From Schaalia sp. HMT-172 (lineage in GTDB: Bacteria; Actinomycetota; Actinomycetes; Actinomycetales; Actinomycetaceae): DNA of 64,000 nt. The stretch's first letter is position 1; every line of letters starts with the position of its first letter. Both the position numbers and the translations under genes were made by a program. Of this stretch, positions 15,346 to 23,297 are shown piece by piece. A model generated the notes under the pieces. That model worked only from the letters and a program-made list of their open reading frames with translations, had not been told where the DNA came from and searched no databases. The stretch spans positions 186,001 to 250,000 of the forward strand of contig NZ_CP130058.1 in NCBI RefSeq assembly GCF_030644365.1, given 5' to 3'.

Positions 15346-15837
15346 ATGATCCCCGCGCGCGTCATCACCGTCTCCGACCGGTGCTCCGCAGGCCTCGCCG
15401 AGGACCTCTCCGGCCCCCTCGCCGCCCGCCTCCTCGCCGAGCACAGCATCGAAGCCTCCGTGGTGGTCGTCCCCGACGAGGTCGACGCCATCCGCGCCGC
15501 GATCATCGCCGCCGTGGAGGACGGCGCCCGTCTCGTCTTCACGACCGGCGGCACCGGCCTCGCGCCCCGCGACGTCACCCCCGAGGCCACCGAGCCTCTC
15601 CTCGCCACCCGCATCGACGGCCTCGCCAACGCGATCCGACGCCGCGGCGAAGAAAAAATCGCCTCCGCCGCCCTGTCGCGAGGCCTCGTCGGCGTCACCG
15701 CACGATCCCCCGAGGGCGCCCTCGTCGTCAACGCGCCCGGCTCGCGCGGCGGCGTCACCGACGCTGTGGCCGTCATCGGCCCACTCGTCGCCCACATCAT
15801 CGACCAGCTCGCCGGCGGCGACCACCCGCGCGCCTAA
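15346..15837 (+). CDS. moaB: molybdopterin adenylyltransferase-type protein MoaB/Mog
   Basis: This 163-residue protein has the MoCF-binding fold that adenylylates molybdopterin before metal insertion. Motifs are RVITVSDRCSAGLAEDLSG at the N-terminus, FTTGGTGLAPRDVTPEAT (MPT-binding loop) and VVNAPGSRGGVTDAVAVIGP. It is translationally coupled to tadA (TAACATG) and convergent with moaC. A second, more divergent member is at 37.3 kb. In bacteria with both, one may be the active adenylyltransferase and the other accessory. Confidence 0.93.
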   Translation: MIPARVITVSDRCSAGLAEDLSGPLAARLLAEHSIEASVVVVPDEVDAIRAAIIAAVEDGARLVFTTGGTGLAPRDVTPEATEPLLATRIDGLANAIRRRGEEKIASAALSRGLVGVTARSPEGALVVNAPGSRGGVTDAVAVIGPLVAHIIDQLAGGDHPRA

Positions 15838-16034
15838 GCGCAACCCTCCCGCGTGCATATCCGCGCGGGCGCGAGTGCGCGCGAACGAGCCCTTGTGCAC
15901 GGGTTCGCTCCCGGGCGCCCCCTCACACGAGGCGACCGCTCGGCGACCGCCCGGCTTCCGCTCGGCGAGCGCGAACACCCCGGGCGACCCAAGCCTCGTC
16001 GGCGAGCGCCGCCTCGTCGGTCAGAGCCCTGCGA

Positions 16035-16508
16035 TCAGTCCTCCGGGCGCACCCAGTCGCCGCTGCGCCCACCCGACTTTGCGACAATCTTCGCCTCGGT
16101 GATACGAGCCGAGCGATCCACGCCCTTCACCATGTCGACAATCGCCAAGGCCGCCACCGTCACCGACGTCAACGCCTCCATCTCCACGCCCGTCCGATCC
16201 GCCGTGCGCACCGTCGCGCGGATCGCCACGTGATCAACCTCCAGGCCCAGATCCACCTCGCACCCGTGCACGCCGATCGTGTGCGCGAGCGGCAACAGCT
16301 CCGGGACGCGCTTCGCCGCCGCGATACCCGCCACGCGGGCCACCGCCAGCACGTCCCCCTTCGGCACAGTGCCCTCGCGCAAAGCCCGCATGACCTCGGG
16401 CGAACAATCCACGCGACACACGGCGCTCGCCTGGCGAACCGTCGGGCTCTTCGCCGTCACGTCCACCATGTAGGCGGCCCCCTCCTCGTTCAGATGCGTC
16501 AACTTCAC
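16035..16508 (-). CDS. moaC: cyclic pyranopterin monophosphate synthase
   Basis: This 157-residue partner of MoaA in the first step of molybdopterin synthesis has family motifs LTHLNEEGAAYMVDVTAKSP, GNVPKGD-like EGTVPKGDVLAVARVAGI, the catalytic LPLAHTIGVHGCEVDL and EMEALTSVTVAALAIVDMVKG. The frame is open much further upstream, but GTG at 16508 begins VKLTHLNEEG with AAAGGA upstream and gives normal length. It lies 52 bp after moeA in the same direction, so moeA-moaC are likely one transcript. Confidence 0.95.
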   Translation of the reverse strand: MKLTHLNEEGAAYMVDVTAKSPTVRQASAVCRVDCSPEVMRALREGTVPKGDVLAVARVAGIAAAKRVPELLPLAHTIGVHGCEVDLGLEVDHVAIRATVRTADRTGVEMEALTSVTVAALAIVDMVKGVDRSARITEAKIVAKSGGRSGDWVRPED

Positions 16509-16560
16509 GGGAATCCTTTCGTCGAAACGACCTAGTACTAACTGCTGAACGACGCGCCTC

Positions 16561-17886
16561 TCAGCCCACCAGCGCCACGACGGCCAGCTCCTCGCCAGCC
16601 TCAACCGCGCCACGCTCCGGCGCCACCACACCAATGCCCTGCGCCCGCGCCAACGACGCCACCAAATGCGACTTCGACCCCAACGGGTGCACGGGCTCGA
16701 CCCAGCGGACCCCGGCCTCGGGCACGACGGCCTCGCCGCCCCCCAACCCGGCGGCAGCAGAAGAACACGCCCCGGCCTCGTTGACGAAGCGCAGCGGAAT
16801 GAACTGAGTCTTACCCTCCGGCGACTCCCACCCCACGCGCGCCCGCGCAATGACGGCGCTCGGAACGGTCGCACCGCGCTCGGGGAGGACCAGGCCCGAC
16901 ATGACCGCCAGCGCGCCCGCCACGTACATGTGGAACGTCGTGAACACCGACACCGGGTTTCCTGGCAGGCAGATAACCGGAGTCTCACGCCTGTGCGCAC
17001 CCACCGGCGTCGACCCCACTCCCTGTGGACCACCCGGCTGCTGGGCGACATGATGGAAGCCCGCATCCGTGCCAAGCGTCAGCCGCACCACCTCGTAGGC
17101 CCCCGCCGAAATACCGCCCGCGGTGATCACCAGGTCAGCGTCGGGAGCATCGTCGAAGGCTCGGCGCAGCTCCTCCGGTGTGTCACCCGTGCGCAGATGA
17201 GCGACAACCCGCCCGCCCGCCTCCTCCACGAGGCCACGCAGCAGGACCCCGTTCGAGTCCGGGATCTGGCCGCGTTCCAGCTCCTCGCCCGCCCGCCTCA
17301 GCTCTGATCCCGTCGACACCACGATCACGCGAGGGCGCGGCAGGACCGGCAGCATCCCGTGCCCCACGGAGATCGCCGCCGCCAGGGCAGCACCGTCCAG
17401 GAGGCGGCCCGCCTTGAGGATCGGGGACCCCGCCTCGAGGGCCTCGCCCGCGACGCGCACATTCGCGCCGTGCGTCGGGGCCACGCGGACCTGGACCGTG
17501 TCGGGCGCCTGCGCGACGCCGGGCGCATGGTCCGTGTCCTCAACCTTGACGACCGTGTCCGCGCCCTCGGGGAGGGGAGCGCCCGTCATAATGCGCATCG
17601 CCTGGCCGGCCTCAAGGAAGTGCACGCGGGTGTCGCCCGCCGGAATGTCAGCCACGACCGGCAGCGTCCACGGGCCGTCGCCCACCAGGTCCTCGCGGCG
17701 CAGCGCGAAGCCATCCATCGCGGAATTCGTGAACGGCGGCAGCGGGATCAACGAGTGGAGGTCGACAGCCAGGCGGCGCCCCAGGCATTCCTCGGCGGGA
17801 AGCGTCTCGTGCGGGAGAACATGGCTGAGCGCCAGCGCCTCAACGAGGTCGCGGTGCTCCATCGTGGACAGCGTCGGATCGTGCAT
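16561..17886 (-). CDS. moeA: molybdopterin molybdenumtransferase
   Basis: This 441-residue enzyme inserts molybdenum into adenylylated molybdopterin. Landmarks are PLPPFTNSAMDGFALR, IMTGAPLPEGADTVV, RVIVVSTGSEL, DSNGVLLRGLVEEAGG, LVITAGGISAGAYEVV and CLPGNPVSVFTTFHMYV, in the expected order. The open frame runs on to 18333 through a family-B repeat, but real homology starts at MHDPTLSTMEHRDLVEAL (17886). The C-terminal domain has a Gly/Ala-rich insert. It leads the moeA-moaC pair. Confidence 0.95.
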   Translation of the reverse strand: MHDPTLSTMEHRDLVEALALSHVLPHETLPAEECLGRRLAVDLHSLIPLPPFTNSAMDGFALRREDLVGDGPWTLPVVADIPAGDTRVHFLEAGQAMRIMTGAPLPEGADTVVKVEDTDHAPGVAQAPDTVQVRVAPTHGANVRVAGEALEAGSPILKAGRLLDGAALAAAISVGHGMLPVLPRPRVIVVSTGSELRRAGEELERGQIPDSNGVLLRGLVEEAGGRVVAHLRTGDTPEELRRAFDDAPDADLVITAGGISAGAYEVVRLTLGTDAGFHHVAQQPGGPQGVGSTPVGAHRRETPVICLPGNPVSVFTTFHMYVAGALAVMSGLVLPERGATVPSAVIARARVGWESPEGKTQFIPLRFVNEAGACSSAAAGLGGGEAVVPEAGVRWVEPVHPLGSKSHLVASLARAQGIGVVAPERGAVEAGEELAVVALVG

Positions 17887-18239
17887 GCCACCAGTGTAGG
17901 GGTGTGGGCCCTTGTTGGTTGGCCGTGTGTGGGCGGGTGGGGAGGGTGGGCCATCGCTGGTGGGTCGGGGGCGCAGGGTGCGTTGTTGCCGGCGTTGGCG
18001 GCCGGGTGGGCCGGGCGCGGCCTGGTGATCCGTCGCTGGTGGCGGGCGCGGGGCGTGGTTGCCGCGGGCGAATGGGGGGAATTGCAGCATTAGGGGTGCG
18101 ACACGCCGGCGACACGCCGTAGCGATGCGTCTAGTGGTGCAAAACCCCTGTTGAGTGGGCCGGTGAGCGGTTGCTGGTTGGGCAGGCGACCGGGCGTGGC
18201 CGGGCGGGCGAGGCGGACCATCGCTGGTGAGCCGTGGAC
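17887..18239. other. gene-free 353-bp G-rich stretch with family-B copy B1
   Basis: G/T-rich sequence on the plus strand (GTTGGCGGCCGGGTGGGCCG type) matches the spacers of the B-array at 19.6-20.5 kb. It holds element B1 (18074-18148). I see no gene; the open frames here are translations of the repeat. Confidence 0.7.
18074..18148 (+). repeat. family-B structured repeat, copy B1
   Basis: It opens GGGGGGAATTGCAGCATTAG, has the central tandem 11-mer GCGACACGCCG twice, and closes CTAGTGGTGCAAAACCCC. CATTAG and CTAGTG can pair with one G-T wobble. It lies just outside the DUF559 gene on the moeA side, while B2 lies on the other side. Confidence 0.85.
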
Positions 18240-19256
18240 TCACCCGACTCGGGCAGCGAGCGCAGCGCGAATCTGGGCGATGAGCCGAGCTGGATGGTCG
18301 AGGTCGTGCCAGCCGACACGGATGATGTGCCATCCCTCCGCTTCGAGGTGACGCTGCCGCTCGCGCTCGCGGGCGAGTGAAGCGTGAATGCTGCCCGGGT
18401 CGTCTCCGTATTTTGCGCGCCCGTCGAACTCGATGCCGACGCGCTCAGCCAGGAAAGCGCAATCGATGAAGTAGCGGTGCCCATGGGTCCACACCTCGAC
18501 TTGCGTGCGGGCGCCGGTGAGTCCAGCAGCGCACAGCTCGTAGAGCAGCCGCGCCTCGCCGGGGGAGGCGCATCCGGCATCCGCGTGGGTGATGATCCAC
18601 TGCGCCTGCGAACGTCCCCGCGCCCGGTTGCCCAGCTGTTTCAGCTCTTGCTCAAGAAAGAACTTCCAGGCGTCCTCGTTGTCTCGTGATGCTTTCATGT
18701 GGAAGTTGTCGAAACGTGTGCAGGCGTGGGCGTTCATGCACATTTGCGTGAACGCGGCACGACGGTTGCGTGACGTGCGGGCGGCAGTAATCTGTGCGGA
18801 TTCAAGGCTCTCAATGAGGAGTCCGCCCGCGTCGATGGCCTCGGGGAGGCGACGGGCATGCTGGGGCATTACCCTCATCGGAGCGACGGTGTGAGTACCG
18901 ATTGTTACTGCGGGCAGCACAATGGGGTGGCCCGTGGATGACGAGGCAACCGTGATCGGCGGAAGCGCGGGATCGCTGACATAGCCTTGCGCCCACAGCG
19001 CGCATTGTCCGGTAACGATGAGAGCTCGGTGCGTGTGCGCGAGGTGATACATGCGTGCGGCGAGCACGACCTCTGGTAGGTGTTCGACGCCGATGTTTCG
19101 CAGCTTCGCCAGGTCAAGGTAGGTCCTACCCGCAATTTTCACTGCCGTCGGCACCCTCGTCAGACCGTGATGACTCGAGCGAGGGACTCGAATAATTGCA
19201 CGTTCAACAATTCCTAGGATGTAGGGGGCTCCGATGCCCCCATCTTCTGGGCTCAT
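18240..19256 (-). CDS. DUF559/AbiEi-like protein with C-terminal restriction-type nuclease fold
   Basis: This is a 338-residue protein. The C-terminal ~110 residues carry the DUF559 (very-short-patch-repair-like) pattern: FIDCAFLAERVGIEFDGRAKYGDD, then REREHQ-type RERQRHLEAEGWHIIRVGWHDL. The conserved acidic residues are those of PD-(D/E)XK-like folds. The N-terminal half resembles the winged-helix AbiEi-type region found in many actinobacterial DUF559 proteins. It includes TYLDLAKLRNIGVEHLPEVVLAARMYHLAHTHRALIVTG, shown here only as a landmark region near residues 45-85. The gene sits between family-B repeats B1 and B2. Function is unknown; a DNA-processing or defence role is conjecture. Confidence 0.75.
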   Translation of the reverse strand: MSPEDGGIGAPYILGIVERAIIRVPRSSHHGLTRVPTAVKIAGRTYLDLAKLRNIGVEHLPEVVLAARMYHLAHTHRALIVTGQCALWAQGYVSDPALPPITVASSSTGHPIVLPAVTIGTHTVAPMRVMPQHARRLPEAIDAGGLLIESLESAQITAARTSRNRRAAFTQMCMNAHACTRFDNFHMKASRDNEDAWKFFLEQELKQLGNRARGRSQAQWIITHADAGCASPGEARLLYELCAAGLTGARTQVEVWTHGHRYFIDCAFLAERVGIEFDGRAKYGDDPGSIHASLARERERQRHLEAEGWHIIRVGWHDLDHPARLIAQIRAALAARVG

Positions 19257-19519
19257 GTATGAATTCTAGTGCGTTGAGGATCAGTTTGTGACAGTTTGAG
19301 CGAATTGAGTTGGTCTGATTTCGTTTTGACTGAATAGCTGGTGGAGTCCGAAGGCTGCGCCGGTGGTGGCGGGCGACTGACTGGCCCGAGGCCGTGGCCG
19401 GGGAGTGGAGCCGCTGCGCGGGTGGGGCGGCGGCTGGGCGCGGTGGGGCGTCGGATGTGCCTGCCAGGACTGAAGGCGGGGCCGACGGCGGTGTGGCAGT
19501 CGTTCCTTCCCGGGTGAGT

Positions 19520-20490
19520 GGGGGGAATTGCAGCATTAGGGGTGCGACACGCCGGCGACACGCCGTAGCGGTGCGTCTAATGGTGCAAAACCCCCCGTTG
19601 GGCGGCTGAGTGTGGGTCGGTGGGTGAAGTCGCGGTTGGTGGGGGCGCGTTGTGGCTGGGTGTGGTCCGGCGTTGGCGGCCGCGTGGGCCGTGGTTGCCG
19701 CGGGCGAATGGGGGGAATTGCAGCATTAGGGGTGCGACACGCCGGCGACACGCCGTAGCGATGCGTCTAGTGGTGCAAAACCCCCCGTTGGGCGGCTGAG
19801 TGTGGGCCGGCGGGCGAAGTCGCGGTTGGTTGGGGCGCGTTGTGGACGGGTGCGGTCCGTCGTTGGCGGCCGCGTGGGCCGGGCGAGGCCTGGATCGTGG
19901 GCTGTGGAGTGTGGGCCGACGTTGCAACCAGCGGCGGGGTCGGTGGGCCGTGGTTGCCGCGGGCGAATGGGGGGGAATTGCAGCATTAGGGGTGCGACAC
20001 GCCGGCGACACGCCGTAGCGGTGCGTCTAATGGTGCAAAACCCCCCGTTGAGTGGGCTGGTGAGCGGTGGCTGGGCGGGCAGGCGACCGGGCGTGGCCGG
20101 GCGGGTGGGCTGTGGCCAGACGCGTTGTTGCCGGGGGTGGTCCGGCGTTGGCGGCCGGGTGGGCCGGGCGCGGCCTGGTGATCCGTCGCTGGTGGCGGGC
20201 GGGGCCGTGGTTGCCGCGGGTGAGTGGGGGAATTGCAGCATTAGGGGCGCGACACGCCGGCGACACGCCGTAGCGGTGCGTCTAGTGGTGCAAAACCCCC
20301 CGTTGGGTGGCTGGGTGTGGGTCGGTGGGCGAAGTCGCGGTTGGTGGGGGCGCGTTGTGGCTGGGTGTGGTCCGGCGTTGGCGGCCGCGTGGGCCGTGGT
20401 TGCCGCGGGCGAATGGGGGGAATTGCAGCATTAGGGGTGCGACACGCCGGCGACACGCCGTGGCGGTGCGTCTAGTGGTGCAAAACCCCC
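19520..20490 (+). repeat. array of five family-B structured repeats (B2-B6)
   Basis: Copies are at 19520-19596, 19710-19786, 19969-20046, 20226-20301 and 20415-20490, all in the same orientation and nearly identical (about 76 bp). Each has GGGGG / CCCCC ends, TTGCAGCATTAG pairing with CTAATGGTGCAA, and a doubled 11-mer GCGACACGCCG. Spacers are of two related types, one beginning GTTGGGYGGCTG (113-182 bp) and one beginning GTTGAGTGGGCTGG (~179 bp). They end in the shared CCGTGGTTGCCGCGGGYGA. Confidence 0.9.
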
Positions 20491-20613
20491 GTTGAGTGGG
20501 CTGGTGAGCGGTGGCCGGGCGGGTGGGCTGTGGCCAGACGCGTTGTTGCCGGGTGTGGGCGGGGGCGCCCACGCTCGGAATAGGGGGTTTGCGTGGGGAT
20601 AGAGGCCGCGAGG

Positions 20614-20790
20614 CCAGCGATGCCCGGGACTCCAGCAAGGCTAGGGACGCCAGCGATGCCCGGGGCGCCAGCGATGCCCGGGGCGCCAGCGATGCCCGGG
20701 GCGCCAGCGATGCCCGGGGCGCCAGCAAGGCTAGGCACGCCAGCAACGCCGACGACGCCCGCGACGCCAGCAACGCCCGCAGCGCCGCCG
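20614..20790. repeat. 18-bp minisatellite
   Basis: The unit CGCCAGCGATGCCCGGGG repeats four times in a row with little or no change around 20648-20720. It is flanked by variants (CCAGCAAGGCTAGG, CCAGCAACGCC). It lies directly at the 3' end of the alcohol dehydrogenase gene. Read on the minus strand it would give Gly-X-Y triplets (GAPGIA), but no proper gene frame is present. Confidence 0.8.
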
Positions 20791-20793
20791 GCG

Positions 20794-21834
20794 TCAGAGG
20801 GTGAGCATGACCTTCGTGGCGCGGCGCTCGTCCATGGCGGCGTAGCCCTCGGCGGCCTGCTCGAGCGGCAGGACCATGTCGAAGACGGCGCCAGGATTGA
20901 TGGTTCCGCTCATGATCAGGTTGATCATGGTCGGCAGGTACTTGCGCACGGCGGCCGGCCCGCCGAACATGTGTACCTCGGCGGCGAACATGCGGCTCAT
21001 ATCCAGGGAGACGCCGTGCGGAACCCCCACGAAAGACAGGTGTCCGCCGGGGCGCACGCAGTCGAGCGCCTGGTTGAAAGCCACCTCGTTGCCCACTGCT
21101 TCGACGACGCCGTCGGCCCCCAGGCCGCCGGTCAGTTCCTTAATGCGTGCAACGCCCTCCTCGCCGCGCTCTTCGACGATGTCGGTCGCCCCGAACTCAA
21201 GAGCCAGCGCCTGCCGATCCGCGTGGCGCGACATCGCGATGATGCGGGATGCGCCCAGCTGGCGGGCGCCGATGATCGCGCCCAGGCCCACGGCCCCGTC
21301 GCCCACGATGACGATAGTTGTGCCGGGACCAGCCCCGGCCTCGTCGGCGGCGAACCAGCCGGTGCCGAGCACGTCAGAGGCTGCCAGGAGCGAGGGGAGC
21401 TGTTCGCGCGTGGGCGTGCCGGGGGTCTTCACGAGCGTGCCGTCCGCGAGGGCAATGCGCGCGTATTCGGCCTGGGTGCCGCCGGCGCGCATGCCGACAA
21501 AGGGGTCGCCCTGGGCGGCCGCGGTCGCGCAACGCGAGGGGTAGCCGGCGCGGCAGACAGAGCATTCGCCGCAGGAGATACAGAAGGAGCCGACGACGAA
21601 ATCGCCGGGGCGCACGGTCGTGACGGCCTCGCCCACCTCGACGACGGTGCCGACGTACTCGTGGCCCATGCGCTGCTCGTGGACGGGCTCCATGCCGCGG
21701 TAGGGCCACAGGTCAGAGCCGCAGATGCAGGTGGCCGCCAGCTTGATGATGGCGTCCGTGGGTTCCAGGATGGTCGGCATCGGCACGTCTTCGACGGTGA
21801 CGTTGCCGGGTTCGTGCATGACGACGGCGCGCAT
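20794..21834 (-). CDS. zinc-dependent alcohol dehydrogenase (MDR family)
   Basis: This 346-residue NAD(P)-dependent oxidoreductase has catalytic zinc residues CICGSDLWPYRG and MGHEYVGTV. The structural zinc site is the four-cysteine loop CISCGECSVCRAGYPSRC. The Rossmann motif is VIVGDGAVGLGAIIGARQLGASRI. The C-terminal sequence is that of threonine-dehydrogenase/Tdh-like MDR proteins. It starts MRAVVMHEPGNVTVEDVP. It stands alone, followed by a minisatellite. Substrate cannot be predicted; a general aldehyde/alcohol role is most likely. Confidence 0.9.
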   Translation of the reverse strand: MRAVVMHEPGNVTVEDVPMPTILEPTDAIIKLAATCICGSDLWPYRGMEPVHEQRMGHEYVGTVVEVGEAVTTVRPGDFVVGSFCISCGECSVCRAGYPSRCATAAAQGDPFVGMRAGGTQAEYARIALADGTLVKTPGTPTREQLPSLLAASDVLGTGWFAADEAGAGPGTTIVIVGDGAVGLGAIIGARQLGASRIIAMSRHADRQALALEFGATDIVEERGEEGVARIKELTGGLGADGVVEAVGNEVAFNQALDCVRPGGHLSFVGVPHGVSLDMSRMFAAEVHMFGGPAAVRKYLPTMINLIMSGTINPGAVFDMVLPLEQAAEGYAAMDERRATKVMLTL

Positions 21835-22007
21835 GGTGCTCCTCGCTCGGGTGGCTCTCGTGTACTCACGCTATCCCGGTGTTGCTTCTCGCGTCAGCGC
21901 TGTCCACTGTAGCCTTTCTCTCAGGCGACGAGGCCGGGGCGCGGTTGCGGGGTGCTCGCACGTATTTCGAGGGGCGAAGACCGGGTATAAAGCGGTAGGG
22001 TGTCGCC

Positions 22008-23072
22008 ATGTCTGTCGAGTTCGTATCCGCCGCGCAGGCGGCGCAGGGGGTGGCGTGTGAGGCGCCGCTGCGGCTCGTCGACACCTTCGGGCGTGTAGCC
22101 CGCGACCTGCGCGTTTCTCTGACGGATCGCTGCAACCTGCGCTGCTCGTACTGTATGCCCCCCGAGGGCCTGGACTGGCTGCCCACCGAGGACACGTTGA
22201 CGGACCAGGAGGTCGTGCGCCTCGTGCGCGTCGGCGTCGAGCGGCTGGGGATTCGGCAGGTTCGCTTCACGGGTGGTGAGCCGCTCCTGCGCCGAGGCCT
22301 CGAGGGGATTATTGCCGAGTGTGCCCAGCTGCGCACCGACGAAGGAAAGAAGCCGGACCTGGCCCTGACGACGAATGCGCTGGGTTTGGCCAAGCGCGCC
22401 CAGGGCCTGAGGGATGCGGGCCTGGATCGCGTCAACATTTCGCTGGATTCCCTGGATGCCGAGCACTACGCGGCGATTACGCGCCGAGACCGCCTGGGAG
22501 ATGTGCTTGAGGGCATCGAAGCGGCCGCGCGCGCGGGCCTGACCCCGATCAAGGTCAACACCCTGGTGCTGCGCGGCATGAACGAGGCCGACCTGCCCGA
22601 CCTGGTCGACTACTGCCTGGATCGGGGGATCGAGCTGCGCGTCATCGAGCAGATGCCGATTGGGCCGGCGGACACCTGGGATCGTCAGAATATCCTGACG
22701 GCCGACGAGATCCTGCACATCATGGGCACCCGCCACACGTTGACCCCCGCGCAGCGAGAGGACCCGCATTCCCCGGCGGGTCGGTGGATTGTGGACGGAG
22801 ATCCGACCAAGAGGCTCGGAGTTATCGCCTCAGTGTCCGACCCCTTCTGCGGGGCGTGCGACCGCACCCGCCTGACCTCGGACGGAATGGTGCGATCCTG
22901 CCTGTTTTCCACGGAGGAGACCTCGCTGCGGGATCTGCTGCGCGGGGGTGGTTCCGATGCGCAGATTGCCGCGCGATGGGCCGACGCGATGTGGGCGAAG
23001 CCGGCCGCGCACGGCCTCAACATCGACGCTTTCGCGCGCCCGTCGCGCACGATGAGTCGTATTGGTGGGTAA
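22008..23072 (+). CDS. moaA: GTP 3',8-cyclase, molybdenum cofactor biosynthesis
   Basis: This 354-residue radical-SAM enzyme starts molybdopterin synthesis. The SAM-cluster motif is CNLRCSYC. The SAM-binding segment is VRFTGGEPLLRRG. The second 4Fe-4S cluster ligands are in FCGACDRTRLTSDGMVRSCLF. The essential C-terminal double glycine is RTMSRIGG. It is the first gene of the rightward molybdenum/nitrate block, 226 bp before narK. The leader is short and I see no Moco riboswitch. Confidence 0.97.
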   Translation: MSVEFVSAAQAAQGVACEAPLRLVDTFGRVARDLRVSLTDRCNLRCSYCMPPEGLDWLPTEDTLTDQEVVRLVRVGVERLGIRQVRFTGGEPLLRRGLEGIIAECAQLRTDEGKKPDLALTTNALGLAKRAQGLRDAGLDRVNISLDSLDAEHYAAITRRDRLGDVLEGIEAAARAGLTPIKVNTLVLRGMNEADLPDLVDYCLDRGIELRVIEQMPIGPADTWDRQNILTADEILHIMGTRHTLTPAQREDPHSPAGRWIVDGDPTKRLGVIASVSDPFCGACDRTRLTSDGMVRSCLFSTEETSLRDLLRGGGSDAQIAARWADAMWAKPAAHGLNIDAFARPSRTMSRIGG

Positions 23073-23087
23073 CTCCCCGCTAATTTC

Positions 23088-23110
23088 GTAACGTCGATGT
23101 TTTGTAACGG
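23088..23110. promoter_or_regulatory. candidate regulator site upstream of narK (paired GTAACG motifs)
   Basis: CGTAACGTCG and TTTTGTAACGG occur 16 bp apart in the moaA-narK gap. TTTTGTAAC-like sequences recur upstream of the MoaD-fusion regulator (31721) and of metN (9480). This is a candidate operator only, based on recurrence. Confidence 0.35.
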
Positions 23111-23297
23111 CGGTCGATAGCGGCGTTGACATCCTCCCCTCCGTGCTCGACACCCCTATTTTTCCTTGTTGTACCAAGGGTGATGCACGTCCTAAAAAGA
23201 TGGTGTGACGGAGGTAATTTGCCTTGGTAGCCTCCGTGTTAAAGAACGTCCGGCGTGCGCCCGCGCCCGGATGCCCCCTTCACGGATGAGGAGAGCC

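Larger units (their letters stand above)
19257..20793. other. 1.5-kb gene-free stretch: family-B array and minisatellite
   Basis: No gene is supported here. Plus- and minus-strand open frames all translate the repeats, and the minus-strand ones repeatedly begin MSPACRTPNAAIPP because an ATG lies inside each B element. The stretch consists of B2-B6 with related spacers, then a G-rich end, then an 18-bp minisatellite abutting the alcohol dehydrogenase stop. Confidence 0.75.

Noticed and set aside
17887-18333. N-terminal extension of the moeA frame to 18333
   Set aside because: The added ~150 codons run through element B1 and spacer DNA; MoeA homology and normal length begin at 17886.
19536-20456. 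Several overlapping open frames beginning MSPACRTPNAAIPP on the minus strand and G-rich frames on the plus strand
   Set aside because: Each begins at an ATG inside a family-B repeat and only translates repeats; there is no ribosome site and no sequence complexity expected of a protein.
18074-20490. Integron attC sites (3' ends of the B repeats read GTTRRRY-like GTTGGGC/GTTGAGT)
   Set aside because: The matching RYYYAAC at the 5' end is absent, there is no integrase in the window, and most spacers contain no gene.
18074-20490. CRISPR array
   Set aside because: Repeats are ~76 bp, spacers are 113-182 bp and related to each other, and no cas genes are present.
20472-20738. Collagen-like Gly-X-Y protein (GAPGIA repeats) on the minus strand
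   Set aside because: It is produced by the 18-bp minisatellite and continues into a family-B spacer; start context and codon pattern do not support a gene.
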